From NCBI GenBank assembly GCA_930367205.1, contig OV884015.1, forward strand, positions 107,882,509 through 107,946,508: DNA of 64,000 bases, written 5' to 3'. Each line of letters starts with the position of its first letter. The stretch's first letter is position 1. Below the pieces are notes generated by a model. The model was not told the DNA's origin, searched no databases, and saw nothing but the letters and a program-made list of their open reading frames with translations. This document shows positions 24,099 through 35,553 of the stretch, piece after piece. Position numbers and translations under genes: made by a program. Source of the stretch: Acanthosoma haemorrhoidale (taxonomy: Eukaryota; Arthropoda; Insecta; Hemiptera; Acanthosomatidae).

Positions 24099-27029
24099 GT
24101 GTACATATCTTCAACTTGCTGCTATTGATCCTGTTTTGATCAAAGTGCGCTAAAATAGCGAATCAGCGATTATATATTAAAGAGAATCATTCTTAAGAGA
24201 ATTAAACATAAAAGTCATTATAAATTCATAATAGGCGTTCAGAATTTATTTGTCTATATTTTGATAAAAAAAATCATCCAAATTGTAAGCAAAATGGTTT
24301 GTCCTGCTCAAGCAATCATACCTGGATATTTTGCTAAGTAATATTGGACACTATTAGGGACATATAACGAGAGGCTTCAATCATAGGGTTACCGATTCCA
24401 ATAAAACTTAGTTTTCGTTCTTTTTTCTGTTGGTTTAATAATCTTATCATACATAATTCTCTCTACTAGTCAATTTCTAAGTTTCCTCATTTCTTGAAAT
24501 AATTTTAAATACCGTCCAATAAGACATCCGGCCAGTATTTTAGTTTGTTTTCTTAAGCGTTAAAAAATAAAAAGCTGTACAAGTTTGTTTGAAACTATAT
24601 TTAGTAATTAGCAACAATTTTAAAGATTCAACATCTAATCGTGTTTTATAACTTGACAGATATTGTTCAGGAAGGGATAACTACGTTTTGCAGTGCATAG
24701 TTTTTTTGGTAAAACTTTGCCAACAATTTATTTTTTAATAATAATTTTCTAAACTGTACTGGTTACATTCTAAAGCTAACCAGAACCAATGGTTTCTAAA
24801 TAGTACTGTACTGCTATAAGCAGTATGGCCACCAAACTTTTCAACTACTGCACCAGATGAAAGGCTGTATATATGACATGTAGTAGTCACATATCCCTGA
24901 GAAGTCGGACTGGACAGACACCTCCTCAGCCACTCTTTTACCCCTGAGGATCCAATTTGGATTTAAGGTGGGGGGGGGGGCTCTTTATCTAATTGGATCC
25001 GGAGCCCCCCCCTCTCCAAAGGCCCCCAGAAATTGAGGGGCTCAGAACCGACTGTCGGCTGAGGACATGTGATGTTCCTCATATATTATTTACCCGGCAT
25101 TACGGGCAGCCGGATCAGAGGCGAAACCATTAACGCTTATTAAACCTTAACTTTTCGGGATGGGGTAGCAAGTTCCCAACTGACATAACTTATCGAACAG
25201 TACTAAGCCTTTTGAAGTGTTCCACCTTTCCCAAAATAAAATGTGAAAAAAGAGTTTAGTGGGCAGTATGTAGCGATGAGTTTAATAATAGTTAGGCATT
25301 GATCGATATCCTAAGTTTCATATAAAAAAAGAGCCGCACTGATTAATACAGTATGCACTTGAATACATCCGATAGTAGTATGATTTTTTTAAATATAATC
25401 CTTTAAAGCCTCTCCATACATACAATTCATCATCGTCGAGGTATTTAATCTCATCATCATTCTCAATATAAAAGGATTTTTTTAAAATTAATTAACAATT
25501 GACACCTTCTTATTTTTCATGGGTACCCCTGGACGGACAGACAGGCAGGCACATGAGAGAAAACATAAAATAATCTGGTTGTAATAGTTCATTGTACAAT
25601 CAGTAAAACTAATTTGAAATCGTTTATAAAGTGGTCATATTGTGCCATGGTGACAACTAATTGACGTATTTAAATTTACATGTTGGAATTTAATGATGCT
25701 CAGCTAATTATCTGATTAATCTGGTTTCTAATATAGGTTAAATATTCATGGATATGAATATATCTGGGAGATTAGGGCATCCGAAATAGCCGGGTCAGGG
25801 TTCATAATAGAAACGCTGTTTTGCATGATTGAGATAATTATTTAATGAACATTAAACAGTAGGGTAAGATAGGAAGAAGGCGGGCTCCCTCGACAGCAGT
25901 CTGTACACCATGAGTGTCCACACCAGACCTTCGAACAGGCCATCTTAGTGTGAGCTCTGCTTATTGGCAGTCACGTCCACATGTACATTTATTGCCACGG
26001 GGAATTATAGGGTTAGTCAGCATAACAAACAAATTTTAGCAGGTCATTTCAATAAAGTAAATTTAGCAGTTAATAAATTTTAAGTTTAGCAAAGAAGGGA
26101 CGGTTTGTAACATGTGTGCTTTTATAAAACGTATCAGTTCATGTTTTGCCATATCGAAAATATTTGCTTGTTGTATTGCTGTTATTCCCTTAAACTACAA
26201 TAACATTTGTTTTTGTAAAACCAGTAATTGTGTAGTAAGTATACCCTACATAACCGTAATTGTATGTGAAGTGCATTACAAATGAGACAAACCTAGTCCT
26301 ATCATCCAGCATGTTTTTTGGGTAATTATAGTCCTCCAAAATCCCTTATAACATGAAGTATTTATAAGGATGTATTTTTTATTACTTTATCAATATAATT
26401 GGCACAAATTAATGAACCATTAAATTTTCATTATTTATGTACATGTAGACTTCTGCTCTTGAATACGATTTTTAATGTGACTTACCCAATTTTGAACCCT
26501 AGTATTTCCGCAAATTTTCTTTTTTTTTTTGCCGTTGTTTTAGTGCGTGAAGTTGGAATAGAAATAAACGTAATTGTTCTAATTCTGCTTTGTCATTGCA
26601 TGAATTTAAATAAAATTTCGACTTCCGTCTATGTATTTGAACCCAGAACCTTCAGATAATGAAGCAGTAACACTCCATGTCATGTCATATGAGAGTCCCT
26701 TTGTTGTTTATGCTCATAATATTTACACTTTCATGTTAACACAATTATTGTAAATATATTTTATTATAATAGACAGTTAATTTACTTCTTTCGGAATTTC
26801 TCAGTACCTGAAACTGCCCGGTTGGGAGCCTGCAAGAACTTCCTATTCCTCTAACTTCCCTCTTGCAATCGTTACAGGTCCCTGATGAGGTATTCTGTTT
26901 CCTCTGAATATTCCTTACACACGATTCAGCAAATGTCTTCTTGGGCGTCCTCTAAGTCGCTGGCCTTCAGACCAATGGTGGTGTGAAAAAGTCTTTGAAC
27001 ACCATGGTTTTCAATGGTGGTTCAATTAG
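24099..27029. other. Long non-coding stretch, probable intron
   Basis: AT-rich, with no coding exon recognised. A GC-rich island at about 24880-25150 contains a G-run/C-run hairpin (separate entry), and another GC-richer patch lies at 25860-26000. An 86-codon frame at 26399 is probably chance. Confidence 0.5.
24969..25013. other. Poly-G/poly-C hairpin
   Basis: A GGGGGGGGCTC block is followed, about 20 bases on, by GAGCCCCCCC, giving a strong stem of about 10 bp. The loop contains TAATTGGATCC. The G run of about 10 could alternatively contribute to a G-quadruplex. Confidence 0.75.
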
Positions 27030-27160
27030 TTTGTTCAACTTTTCGTGTTCTTTGGCAAACTTTAGCAGCCTGTGCCTGGCGACAGGTCGAAGAAATATTT
27101 TCTTCTGGCAATACAACCTTTAAGGCCAATTGATAGAAGCTTCCTTCTCATCAAGGAGAA
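27030..27160 (-). mobile_element. Tc1-like transposase fragment
   Basis: The minus strand reads MRRKLLSIGLKGCIARRKYF and, after a frameshift, LLKFAKEHEKLN. Tc1 transposases carry 'L...GL.GR.ARRKP' then 'RL.FAKEH..W' between the DNA-binding and catalytic domains. Only about 40 codons are recognisable and no inverted repeats were found. Confidence 0.45.
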
Positions 27161-27278
27161 TGAAACTTGGATCCCTGCAGTTCTGTTTTTGGGTTAGGCA
27201 ATCATTTTAAATATTGCTCAGCAGACCAATTTAGTTTTTTTGGCCTGTCTGATCGTTTTAAGTCCCTAGTTAACTAAA

Positions 27279-27299
27279 TTTTTTTTTTTTTTTTTTTTT
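27279..27299. repeat. 21-nt poly(T) tract
   Basis: An uninterrupted T run. It may mark the tail of a minus-strand retroelement, but the sequence to its right has no recognisable LINE features. Confidence 0.7.
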
Positions 27300-28569
27300 A
27301 TGAAAAAACGAATATTTAACCTCGTTTTGAATTTTCCTGATCGCAAGTCCTTATTGGTGGAAAATTATAATTTTATTTGGTCAATATACAAATATGATAT
27401 TTTGTAAGCAACAAATTTAAAAAAATAAATAAAAGTTGCATTAAACAGAATAGAAAAAATAAATTACAAATTATGGAATGTGAAATTATCTTACTGAATA
27501 AAACGAATAATTTCTATGTTAGAACAATTTTCGGAAATCTCCTCAGTTATTAGAGTTTATTCCACTGCTCTTGGCCGACTGCTTGAAAAGTAGTGCAATG
27601 TAAACAATAAGGTGGCATTATTCAGTGCATAAAAAAAACGTCTACACAAAGGATTGATTTCATGGCTCTGGTTTGATTCAAAACAATGTTAATTTAAAAT
27701 TTGTTTACGTGTACAATTTTTGCGCGTAAATACATTTATTATTGAGGAAATAAAAACACTTTATTAAATTGAAAAATTTATCATTTTTATCCATATTAGG
27801 CATCTTCCTTCTGGAGGCTGTTCGCTGTAATTCTCCAGACGTGACCGAACAATTTAAGTGCTCAGATATTTATTATACCGTAGAGGGTTTTTTTGATTTA
27901 TCTCCTCTTGGGCACTCTCGGTTGCTGTCCATAAATTCTTTGTAGATGGTAATTTTCGTCTTTGTTTCAATTCCCATTTTTCAGATTATTGTATTTCTCA
28001 GTTGGAAATACAGTTGATTAGACTTATGCGTTCTGTTGCTAATTTCTGGATTCATTTGGACAACTCGCACACAATGCTCTTGCAGCTACAACAAGTATTT
28101 TTCGTTGAGTTTGTTCGTGTCCTGTCATATGATCATGTCTACGCTGTTCGAATCTGATGATATTTCGTGACTGCTCTTGCGCTAATTCGGTGCACATATC
28201 TCTATTGGCTCAGAAGACTTTTTATGTTATATTTGATTAATATTAATATATATTTTATTTATTAGACTTGCTTTAGAAGTACGAATCCGGTGGTTCTCAT
28301 AGGGCTAATATGGTATGGAGTGAACTTCGGAGTTATTAAAATGTGACACCAGTGGCTCTTAATTAATCTTCAAAGCTTAAATTGATATCTTGATATTTTT
28401 ATCAGTTAATCTCATTAGAGTACTTTGACATCTGCGTTCATGGTGTATTGGTTCAGAAATAATAAATGTTTGTTTTAAGGATTTGAATATAGGTAATGTC
28501 ATTATTTGTATATTTTTTTTTGTCACGGAAAGGCCTTAAGGACCATGCGAATATGATTACTTTCGGTTC
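27300..28569. other. Non-coding stretch, nothing recognised
   Basis: AT-rich. No gene, RNA or mobile element identified. Confidence 0.45.
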
Positions 28570-28990
28570 TTTTCTTTTTTTTCCTTTCCTTCCATTTTTC
28601 CCTCATCATCTCTACGTGCTTTTGTTTTCTTTCTTCTGTCCACGCGACTCCTTTTTCGATTTTTGCTTTCCCACAAGAACCTGGATTTACCTCAGTCTTT
28701 TCCTATATCTTTCTCCGTCCTGACAATCCTGGTCCGTTATTCCTAGTCTTTCAGTTTCTTCCCTCATCTGCTTGGTGCATTCTCTTGAGCTTTTGTATCC
28801 TCGGATTTTTTGGAATATTTCCTTGTTTAGTCTTTCCGGGGCCATTCTTACCATATATCCGTGGAATTCCAGTCTCCTGATCCTTATGTCCGTTTCTAGG
28901 TCTTTTGTGTCTTTGTAGATTTCTTGGATGGATGTTAGTCTGTTGGGACCGTAGATCCTTCTTAGGATTCTTTGTTCTATTCTTAGTAAT
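28570..28990 (-). mobile_element. LINE fragment, RT C-terminal region
   Basis: On the minus strand it reads EQRILRRIYGPNRLTSIQEI, YKDTKDLETDIRIRRLEFHG, YMVRMAPERLNKEIFQKIRG, then ERLGITDQDCQDGERYRKRL. In another frame EERKQKHVEMMREKWKERKK follows. The 'ILR+I+GP ... I+.RRL.+.G+..RM...R....I' order is typical of the C-terminal tail of insect non-LTR reverse transcriptases, and the EERK...M..+W.ERK ending also occurs there. It is truncated and has at least one frameshift and several stops. The clade cannot be fixed from the tail alone. Confidence 0.75.
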
Positions 28991-29991
28991 TATTTGTATA
29001 TTATTGTTAGAATTAATAAAATTAAGCATAAGATTTTATTTTGTATGAATTATTGAAGATTTAGGATTAAATATCCTACTAACAGTTTAATTTTTTTAAC
29101 ATAGTTAAAATATATATGATCCATTTTTTTATAGTTGAATAGTTTTTGTAGCGGGGATCATGGTGTTGGGTTTGATTGTTTTCGGCGTCACCGAAACTTT
29201 CATTGGTGCGCTTCGAATGTTCGAGACAGCTAGTCTTCAATTTCGGTCTCAAGTTATCTTTCTCATCCAAGAGAAGATACCTTTACGTGATGTTCCTCTT
29301 ATGTAGCAAGCGGGTGGTACCCGGAGAGGACAGGGCAGATATGAAGCGCTCCCCCTCCCCGACGTTGACAGCAGTTTAAGATATAAATCTGTGCCTCTCC
29401 CTTGATAAAGCGTCCCGCAGGAGCACAAGTGTTGCTGATTTAGCCCTTGGTCGTGCCACTTCCGGTAGGCACGCACTTCCTCTATCCTGAGGGCAATATC
29501 TCAGGGGAACTTAGGCTTTTATTAATTCTAAGCTTCTTCACGGCAGCTGGTTGGAGGGATGAAGGGATAAGCCCTCAGCCCTTCCTAAATGCTGAGGTAT
29601 ATTTGCCGCTCTGAAGGGAATGGCTCTGTTCCTTCCAATTCGGATACAGAACGATGTTATTTCATCTCTCTGCCTGTGGTTTTTATGACTCACATGGGCT
29701 GTACCCTTAATTTTATAATGACTTTTACAAAATATTCCAAAAATAACACTAACCCTATGTCCAGACGCTTTTAAATAATATACTTATGAATTATCATTTT
29801 TACATATTTTTAAGTTTGAAAAATAATCCAACTTATTTGTGTGCTATAGTAGGCTAGCTTTAAATTTCATTAATAAAATTGGAAGGCGTTTAATTATTAG
29901 TTGTGTTATGCAATCCTAAAGTTCCACATTTTATAATTTTGGGTTAATGGAAAAACAAAGAGATTAGACTGTGACTCGAGCCCGGGCTAAC
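28991..29991. other. Non-coding, GC-richer island
   Basis: 29150-29530 is GC-richer and contains several overlapping short open frames with no recognisable family. The end abuts the 39-bp satellite and includes the palindrome AGCCCGGGCT at 29979-29988. Confidence 0.45.
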
Positions 29992-31322
29992 CTTATTACC
30001 ACTCAAACAACAGTTATAGGCTTTATATATCTTATTACCGTTCAAGCAATAGTTATAGGCTTTATATATCTTATTACCGTTCAAGCAATAGTTATAGACT
30101 TTATATATCTTATTACCGTTCAAACAATAGTTATAGGCTTTATATATCTTATTACCGTTCAAACAATAGTTATAGGCTTTATATATCTTATTACCGTTCA
30201 AACAATAGTTATAGGCTTTATATATCTTATTACCGTTCAAACAATAGTTATAGGCTTTATATATCTTATTACCGTTCAAACAATAGTTATAGGCTTTATA
30301 TATCTTATTACCGTTCAAACAATAGTTATAGGCTTTATATATCTTATTACCGTTCAAACAATAGTTATAGGCTTTATATATCTTATTACCGTTCAAACAA
30401 TAGTTATAGGCTTTATATATCTTATTACCGTTCAAACAATAGTTATAGGCTTTATATATCTTATTACCGTTCAAACAATAGTTATAGGCTTTATATATCT
30501 TATTACCGTTCAAACAATAGTTATAGGCTTTATATATCTTATTACCGTTCAAACAATAGTTATAGGCTTTATATATCTTATTACCGTTCAAACAATAGTT
30601 ATAGGCTTTATATATCTTATTACCGTTCAAACAATAGTTATAGGCTTTATATATCTTATTACCGTTCAAACAATAGTTATAGGCTTTATATATCTTATTA
30701 CCGTTCAAACAATAGTTATAGGCTTTATATATCTTATTACCGTTCAAACAATAGTTATAGGCTTTATATATCTTATTACCGTTCAAACAATAGTTATAGG
30801 CTTTATATATCTTATTACCGTTCAAACAATAGTTATAGGCTTTATATATCTTATTACCGTTCAAACAATAGTTATAGGCTTTATATATCTTATTACCGTT
30901 CAAACAATAGTTATAGGCTTTATATATCTTATTACCGTTCAAACAATAGTTATAGGCTTTATATATCTTATTACCGTTCAAACAATAGTTATAGGCTTTA
31001 TATATCTTATTACCGTTCAAACAACAGTTATAGGCTTTATATATCTTATTACCGTTCAAACAATAGTTATAGGCTTTATATATCTTATTACCGTTCAAGC
31101 AATAGTTATAGGCTTTATATATCTTATTACCGTTCAAACAATAGTTATAGGCTTTATATATCTTATTACCGTTCAAACAATAGTTATAGGCTTTATATAT
31201 CTTATTACCGTTCAAACAATAGTTATAGGCTTTATATATCTTATTACCGTTCAAACAATAGTTATAGGCTTTATATATCTTATTACCGTTCAAACAATAG
31301 TTATAGACTTTATATACCTTAT
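29992..31322. repeat. 39-bp satellite array, about 34 copies
   Basis: The 39-bp unit can be phased as ATTACCGTTCAAACAATAGT, TATAGGCTTTATATATCTT. Internal copies are nearly all identical. Variants cluster at the ends (CAAGCAATAG in early copies and once near 31098; AGACTTTATATA near 30095 and near 31305; ACAACAG at 30008 and 31021). 39 is 3 x 13, so both strands stay open for about 450-500 codons. I regard these frames as a by-product of the repeat. Confidence 0.97.
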
Positions 31323-31799
31323 AAGTGCAATTCCTATTGTTTATATTGTGTCATTTACAAACTATAAGTGTTATCGTAAAACATACTTTTCCTTCAAATT
31401 AACTCAAGAATACAGTTTTCGCAAATACCATAATTACAATAAGGATCATCTTTTGTGGTCTGTACTCATCATCATAGCTTAGTTGCCTTACAAAATTTTC
31501 TGAAATTACAATCATATTCATGTTTTAACATTCTAGGGGGTGATGCCCCCCTCAGAGGAATATTTGCATTTACACGTGGTCATGTATCTCGATTTTTTTT
31601 TATGCACAAATTCGTAATATTATCTAACTGCACCCAGTGTTGCATTTAAATTTGGCATTTATTGCTTACTATGGGCCCCTTTTGATTCAGAACACACCGA
31701 ACTGGAACTTTTTTAGGGTTTTTTAATAAAAATGTTCACCCATAGAGGCCGGAGTGTTATTTAATATGATGAGCTTCTTGGCTCTATAACGATTCCATT
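31323..31799. other. Short non-coding spacer
   Basis: Separates the 39-bp satellite from the LINE. No gene recognised. An internal GGGGGTGATGCCCCCC forms a small G/C stem near 31536. Confidence 0.45.
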
Positions 31800-32745
31800 G
31801 GCACGTATTTGGCCAACTCGTAGCAATCGTATGCGTAAAAATGATAATTATATTCCTGTTCTAACATAACAGTAGCCTGTAACCAGATCAGTGACAGATT
31901 GGGGAGACTCAATATCTCTGTAAACGCGGGTAAGACTGACTGCGTAATTTTCTCTTTCCAAAAGAGAAAAAGCCCGCCCCCCACTAGTTACATAGTAGGA
32001 ACGGAGGAAAATTCACCAGCCAACGACCTAGTATATCTGGGGATTAAAATGGACAGACACCTCCATTTTACAAAGAAGTTGAAGCTAACACGCACGAAGT
32101 CTTACCGGCTTGCGCACTTATTGACTTCCCCCAATCTATCACTGCGTCTCAAGCTATTGATATACAAGAGCATACTAAGGCCTACTCTGTTGTATGGTGC
32201 ACCGCTATTTAGTTATCTGACGTATACGACAGCTAAGAAACTCCAACAGTTCCAAAACGGTATACTGATGAAAGTGATCAGAGGTACTTCATTCGAGCAG
32301 CGAAGAAACAGTGAGCTGCATGAGATATTTGAGCTGCCTACGGTGGATGAATTCATCCAGCGTAGACATATAAAATTTTTCGACTCATTAGAATATTTAA
32401 CAAACCCGGTGTTTAACACTATACTCCCGCTCCGTTCCCCCATCGATGGCAGGACGCTGTCGCGGCTGGAACTCTCTAGTCCTAGGTTCTAGGTACAGAT
32501 TTAGTTTGTTTTGTTTTGTTCCTAGTGTTTAGTGTTTGGTGTCGGTGACAGATAGAAGGTGAGCCTCATCACCTAGTGTTGAATATGAGACTGAGTACCC
32601 CAACACAAATCTATTATATTATGCACTCCTCCAAATGCATGTAAATGCAGGAAGAGGAGAAAATTGTATCTCCATTATTGTATTATTTATTTTTTGTACA
32701 TTACATATTTTTTGTTTGAGGTTTTGGAAAAAAAAAAAAATGTTC
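31800..32745 (+). mobile_element. 5'-truncated jockey-like LINE with 3' UTR and A-rich tail
   Basis: This is the longest LINE piece in the window. The reverse transcriptase remnant (31830-32492) is followed by a 3' UTR, the conserved hairpin AGGTGAGCCTCATCACCT at 32557-32574, and an A run of about 13 near 32728-32741. Fragments of the same family lie at 10805-10965 and, by their tails, at 1938-2500, 7030-7258 and 12080-12520. The left end is ragged and nothing upstream of the catalytic box is recognisable, as expected for incomplete reverse transcription. Confidence 0.85.
31830..32492 (+). pseudogene. Non-LTR reverse transcriptase, C-terminal part
   Basis: The sequence starts at a degraded catalytic box: TAT GCG (Y-A of YADD) is followed by stop codons instead of the two Asp codons, then LYSCSNITVACNQISDRLGR. 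From 31899 it is open to a TAG at 32490. It carries LNISVNAGKTDCVIFSF, LVYLGIKMDRHLHF ('LG+..D..L.F', thumb), LKLLIYKSILRPTLLYGAPL and LPTVDEFIQRRHIKFFDSLE. These are the standard C-terminal blocks of jockey-clade LINE polymerases. The catalytic Asp pair is lost and the endonuclease and fingers/palm are absent, so the copy is inactive. Confidence 0.85.
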
Positions 32746-32907
32746 TAACATTCCACGAAGTGGTAGTGACATGATTTATTAATTAATTTATTTAATTAAT
32801 TTATTAATTTATTAATGGCTTAGAAATGTTACCCACGATTAAATGTGGTAACATTAACTGGTCGATTAAGTTTCCGCAATGATTTTAACACTTTAATCCA
32901 TACAAGG

Positions 32908-33404
32908 TATACCTGCGAGGTTTGTTATTTATCTGAAAATTTTTTTTATTCATTCGATAGCAAAGCTTTTCAAAGTAATCCCCCTCAGATATAATACATT
33001 TGTGCCAGCGCTTTTTCCAATCTTCGAAGAACTTTTTAAACTCACTTTTCGAAAAAGCTCTTAGCTCCTTCTGCGATTCTTCTTTTATCTCATCAATGGT
33101 GTTAAATTGTCGTCCTTTCAAGGTTTTTTCCAACTTGGGGAACAAAAAGAAGTGTTGTTTTTTGCTCCAAAATTACGAACAATCAGTGAGGTGTGAACGG
33201 GGGCGTTATGCAATTCCCACGAATTGTTTTTTCACCATTCCGGTCGTTTTCGTCGGATCGCTTCCATCGTCGCATTTCTACCAATTAATATACTTTATTG
33301 ACTGTACGACCTTCTGGCAGGAACTCATGAAGTAACTCATCAATAGAAATGCAAAAAAAAACCGTGATTATAAAATTCTCGTTACGTTTTAATCAAACCT
33401 CGTA
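32908..33404 (-). mobile_element. Short mariner deletion derivative (about 0.5 kb)
   Basis: Both ends carry CGAGGTTTG followed by an AT-rich stretch (left at 32916, right ending at about 33402 on the complement), and TA-rich sequence flanks them. The interior encodes mariner pieces on the minus strand: HEFLPEGRTVNKVYY, a degenerate middle, then FFLFPKLEKTLKGRQFNTID and FEDWKKRWHKCIISEGDYFE. The last two are the conserved C-terminus of mariner transposases of the SETMAR-like type. The catalytic 'YSPDLAP.D' region is deleted, as is the whole N-terminus. Confidence 0.8.
32935..33320 (-). pseudogene. Mariner transposase C-terminal pseudogene
   Basis: The coding remnant within the short element at 32908-33404. 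In the best-preserved part (33145 downwards) the frame reads FPKLEKTLKGRQFNTIDEIK, EESQKELRAFSKSEFKKFFE and DWKKRWHKCIISEGDYFEK. The family C-terminus 'WKKRWHKCI...G.YFEGD' is recognisable, with the end mutated. Upstream, the second-Asp region is frameshifted and partly deleted. Confidence 0.75.
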
Positions 33405-35553
33405 TATTAAAAAAAATCAATTAACAGTTGCATAAAGAAAGGTTACAGCTAAGTTAACACAAGAAAATCTATACTTAATCCGTGCCTTTAGGAGGGGGGG
33501 GTATCTCTATGATCAAAATAGCCTTGAACCTATATTGCAATAGTCTTAATACTACTTTATCAATAAAGAAATGTTTGAAGGTGTTCTCAAATCTCCAAAA
33601 AAAAAAAATAAATTCCTATAATTTCGGAGGCTTCAGAATTTTTTTTTGGTTTGCATTAACAATAATCTATCCTTAGAATGCTTATAAACATTATATTATA
33701 CTTCTTGAGTTTGACCTTTTATTTCGTTTTTTTTTAGTGTTGTGATTTCAGTATCTTTCTCGAAAAATAACCAGAACTTGAATCTCCAGGCGAACTGTTG
33801 AAGAACATTTGGCGTTGAACGCAACCGGTAACAAAATTCCCGGATCCCGGATTTCAGGAACCTACGAATAAAATGAAATTATCTAATACTCTAGTCTGCC
33901 AGTAGAGTGAACTTAATTTTCGTAGTAGGCCTAATCCTGCTTTAGAGGTTGGGCTGTGGTGTCGCAACAGATAAATCGTTCTGCTGAGTTCTTAGCGCTC
34001 TTGTGCTCACTCGTTTTTCTTTTCTATTAATATTATCCGATGTATGAGAATCTAATTTAATATCTATAATTGTAAGCTATGTGATATTTAGCCTGTTTTC
34101 AATGATCCCCGGACACAATCGTTGAAAGCATTTTATCAGATGACGTGGCAGCAATCTGGTTACTAAGCTTCAGTAGTTTTACAGTAGAATTTTATGACTT
34201 ATGGCCACAATACTGAATGCATTTAGTAATTTTCGTTATCAGGGAGAGAGATAAGATGAACTTTCCCTAAACGTTATCAGCTGTACTAATGAACCTCTCC
34301 CACGAGTGCTATAGGATAGGCGGGTTAAAGTTATTTATCCATCGCTAATGCTATTCTGTGAAAAGATCTATCGACGGCCCTGCAGAAGAGAAGCTAATAC
34401 TGTGCGGTGAGGGCATGATTATACCGATCGGTGATGTAGAGGGCATTGGGCCTAACCCGGAAGTGATATAGTGCCACCGACCGGATATCACTAATTACTC
34501 TAATATCCTCGGCCCTGTTTCCGCCGTAGCAGCTCTTATAAAATTGTCAATTAGCCGTAAATGATGAATACTGCATCGGCCATTGCTGTGCTGAAGCTCT
34601 CTCACTCTCACTCTCACCCTCTCTCTTTCTCTCTCTCTCTCTCCCTCACTCTCCTGTGGGCGATCGTAAATGGAAAATAGCTGTTCGTGTTTGTTATCCA
34701 TTGCTTTGTTTGGTGGCTGGTTCGCTAAAAATCGAATATATTTCGCCGTTTTTTTAAATATTTAATATCGAATACGATATACCCAAAAAAAGAATAATGA
34801 TTGCAACTACTAGTACTAACTAATCTTAAATATTTGATATACAACTTATGAATAGATTGAGATATCTGTTATTTTTTCATGATTTTCAGGTCAAATATAC
34901 GTTTTAATTAAAAGGAAGTGGGGAAACAGTATCAGATGATTAGTATTTTAAATATTATTTATATACATGTAAGTTTCGAATTCAGAAACTTAAAGGAGGT
35001 GGAGGTTGTCAGGTTATAAATCGAACACTTGCAGATGCAGTTTAGAACTGTAATATTAAACATATGTACACATTAGCACGCGCTACAAATATTACAATAA
35101 ACAAATAAAACTTAAAACCAACCTGAATCAATACTATTGTCGATAATAAGCTTTGACCATTGTCTTAACAAGAGTACTGTTATTCACCACGTTATAGCTT
35201 GGAGCGTCCTTTGATACTGTTTATAGTTGTATTCATATAGCAAATGTTCACATAACGATAGCATTAATGTTAGGGTATCAATGGAAGCAATCATCAGTTG
35301 ATCAAACCACTTTATTAACTTAACCATTAGAGCAAGCAAACCATAACATAATATAATGACTGTGGAGTCAATTTTAAAACTTACAGCTTGGCGGCGGATG
35401 AGACAGTGTAGCCACCAATGCCTACTATAAAATATAAGAAATAACACAATAGAAGGAATTGAAACAACAAGTGCTGGAGCAAAGTACACCCTGCGAGAGT
35501 CAGACGAAACATATGTTTCACCAACACTTCCGTTTTAGTTATTACCCCTTTTC
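33405..35553. other. Non-coding stretch with CT microsatellite
   Basis: No gene recognised. A G run of about 8 lies near 33493. A GC-rich island spans about 34250-34550, and the pyrimidine repeat next to it is listed separately. Confidence 0.45.
34594..34653. repeat. (CT)n-type pyrimidine microsatellite
   Basis: About 60 bp of CT/CTCA/CCCT repeats on the plus strand, with interruptions. Confidence 0.85.

Noticed and set aside
25860..25990. GC-richer patch as a further exon of the C2-domain gene
   Set aside because: None of the frames shows C2-domain strands or a consistent pair of splice sites.
28496..28723. 75-codon plus-strand frame with hydrophobic stretches, resembling a membrane protein
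   Set aside because: It is the antisense of the LINE fragment at 28570-28990. The hydrophobic look comes from pyrimidine-rich complement of lysine- and arginine-rich codons.
29975..29986. Adjacent CTCGAG and CCCGGG sites as vector polylinker contamination
   Set aside because: Twelve bases alone are not evidence, and the surrounding sequence is continuous with AT-rich genomic DNA. I kept it only as a low-interest check.
14262..31322. CRISPR arrays
   Set aside because: The repeats are contiguous and near-identical with no variable spacers, no cas genes are present, and the context is eukaryotic.
29944..31482. Repeat proteins of 449 and 503 residues made of 13-residue repeats
   Set aside because: Same artefact as above. 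The 39-bp unit is open on both strands and the frames begin and end in array flanks.
32213..32443. 76-codon minus-strand frame
   Set aside because: It is an antisense shadow of the LINE reverse transcriptase remnant on the plus strand.
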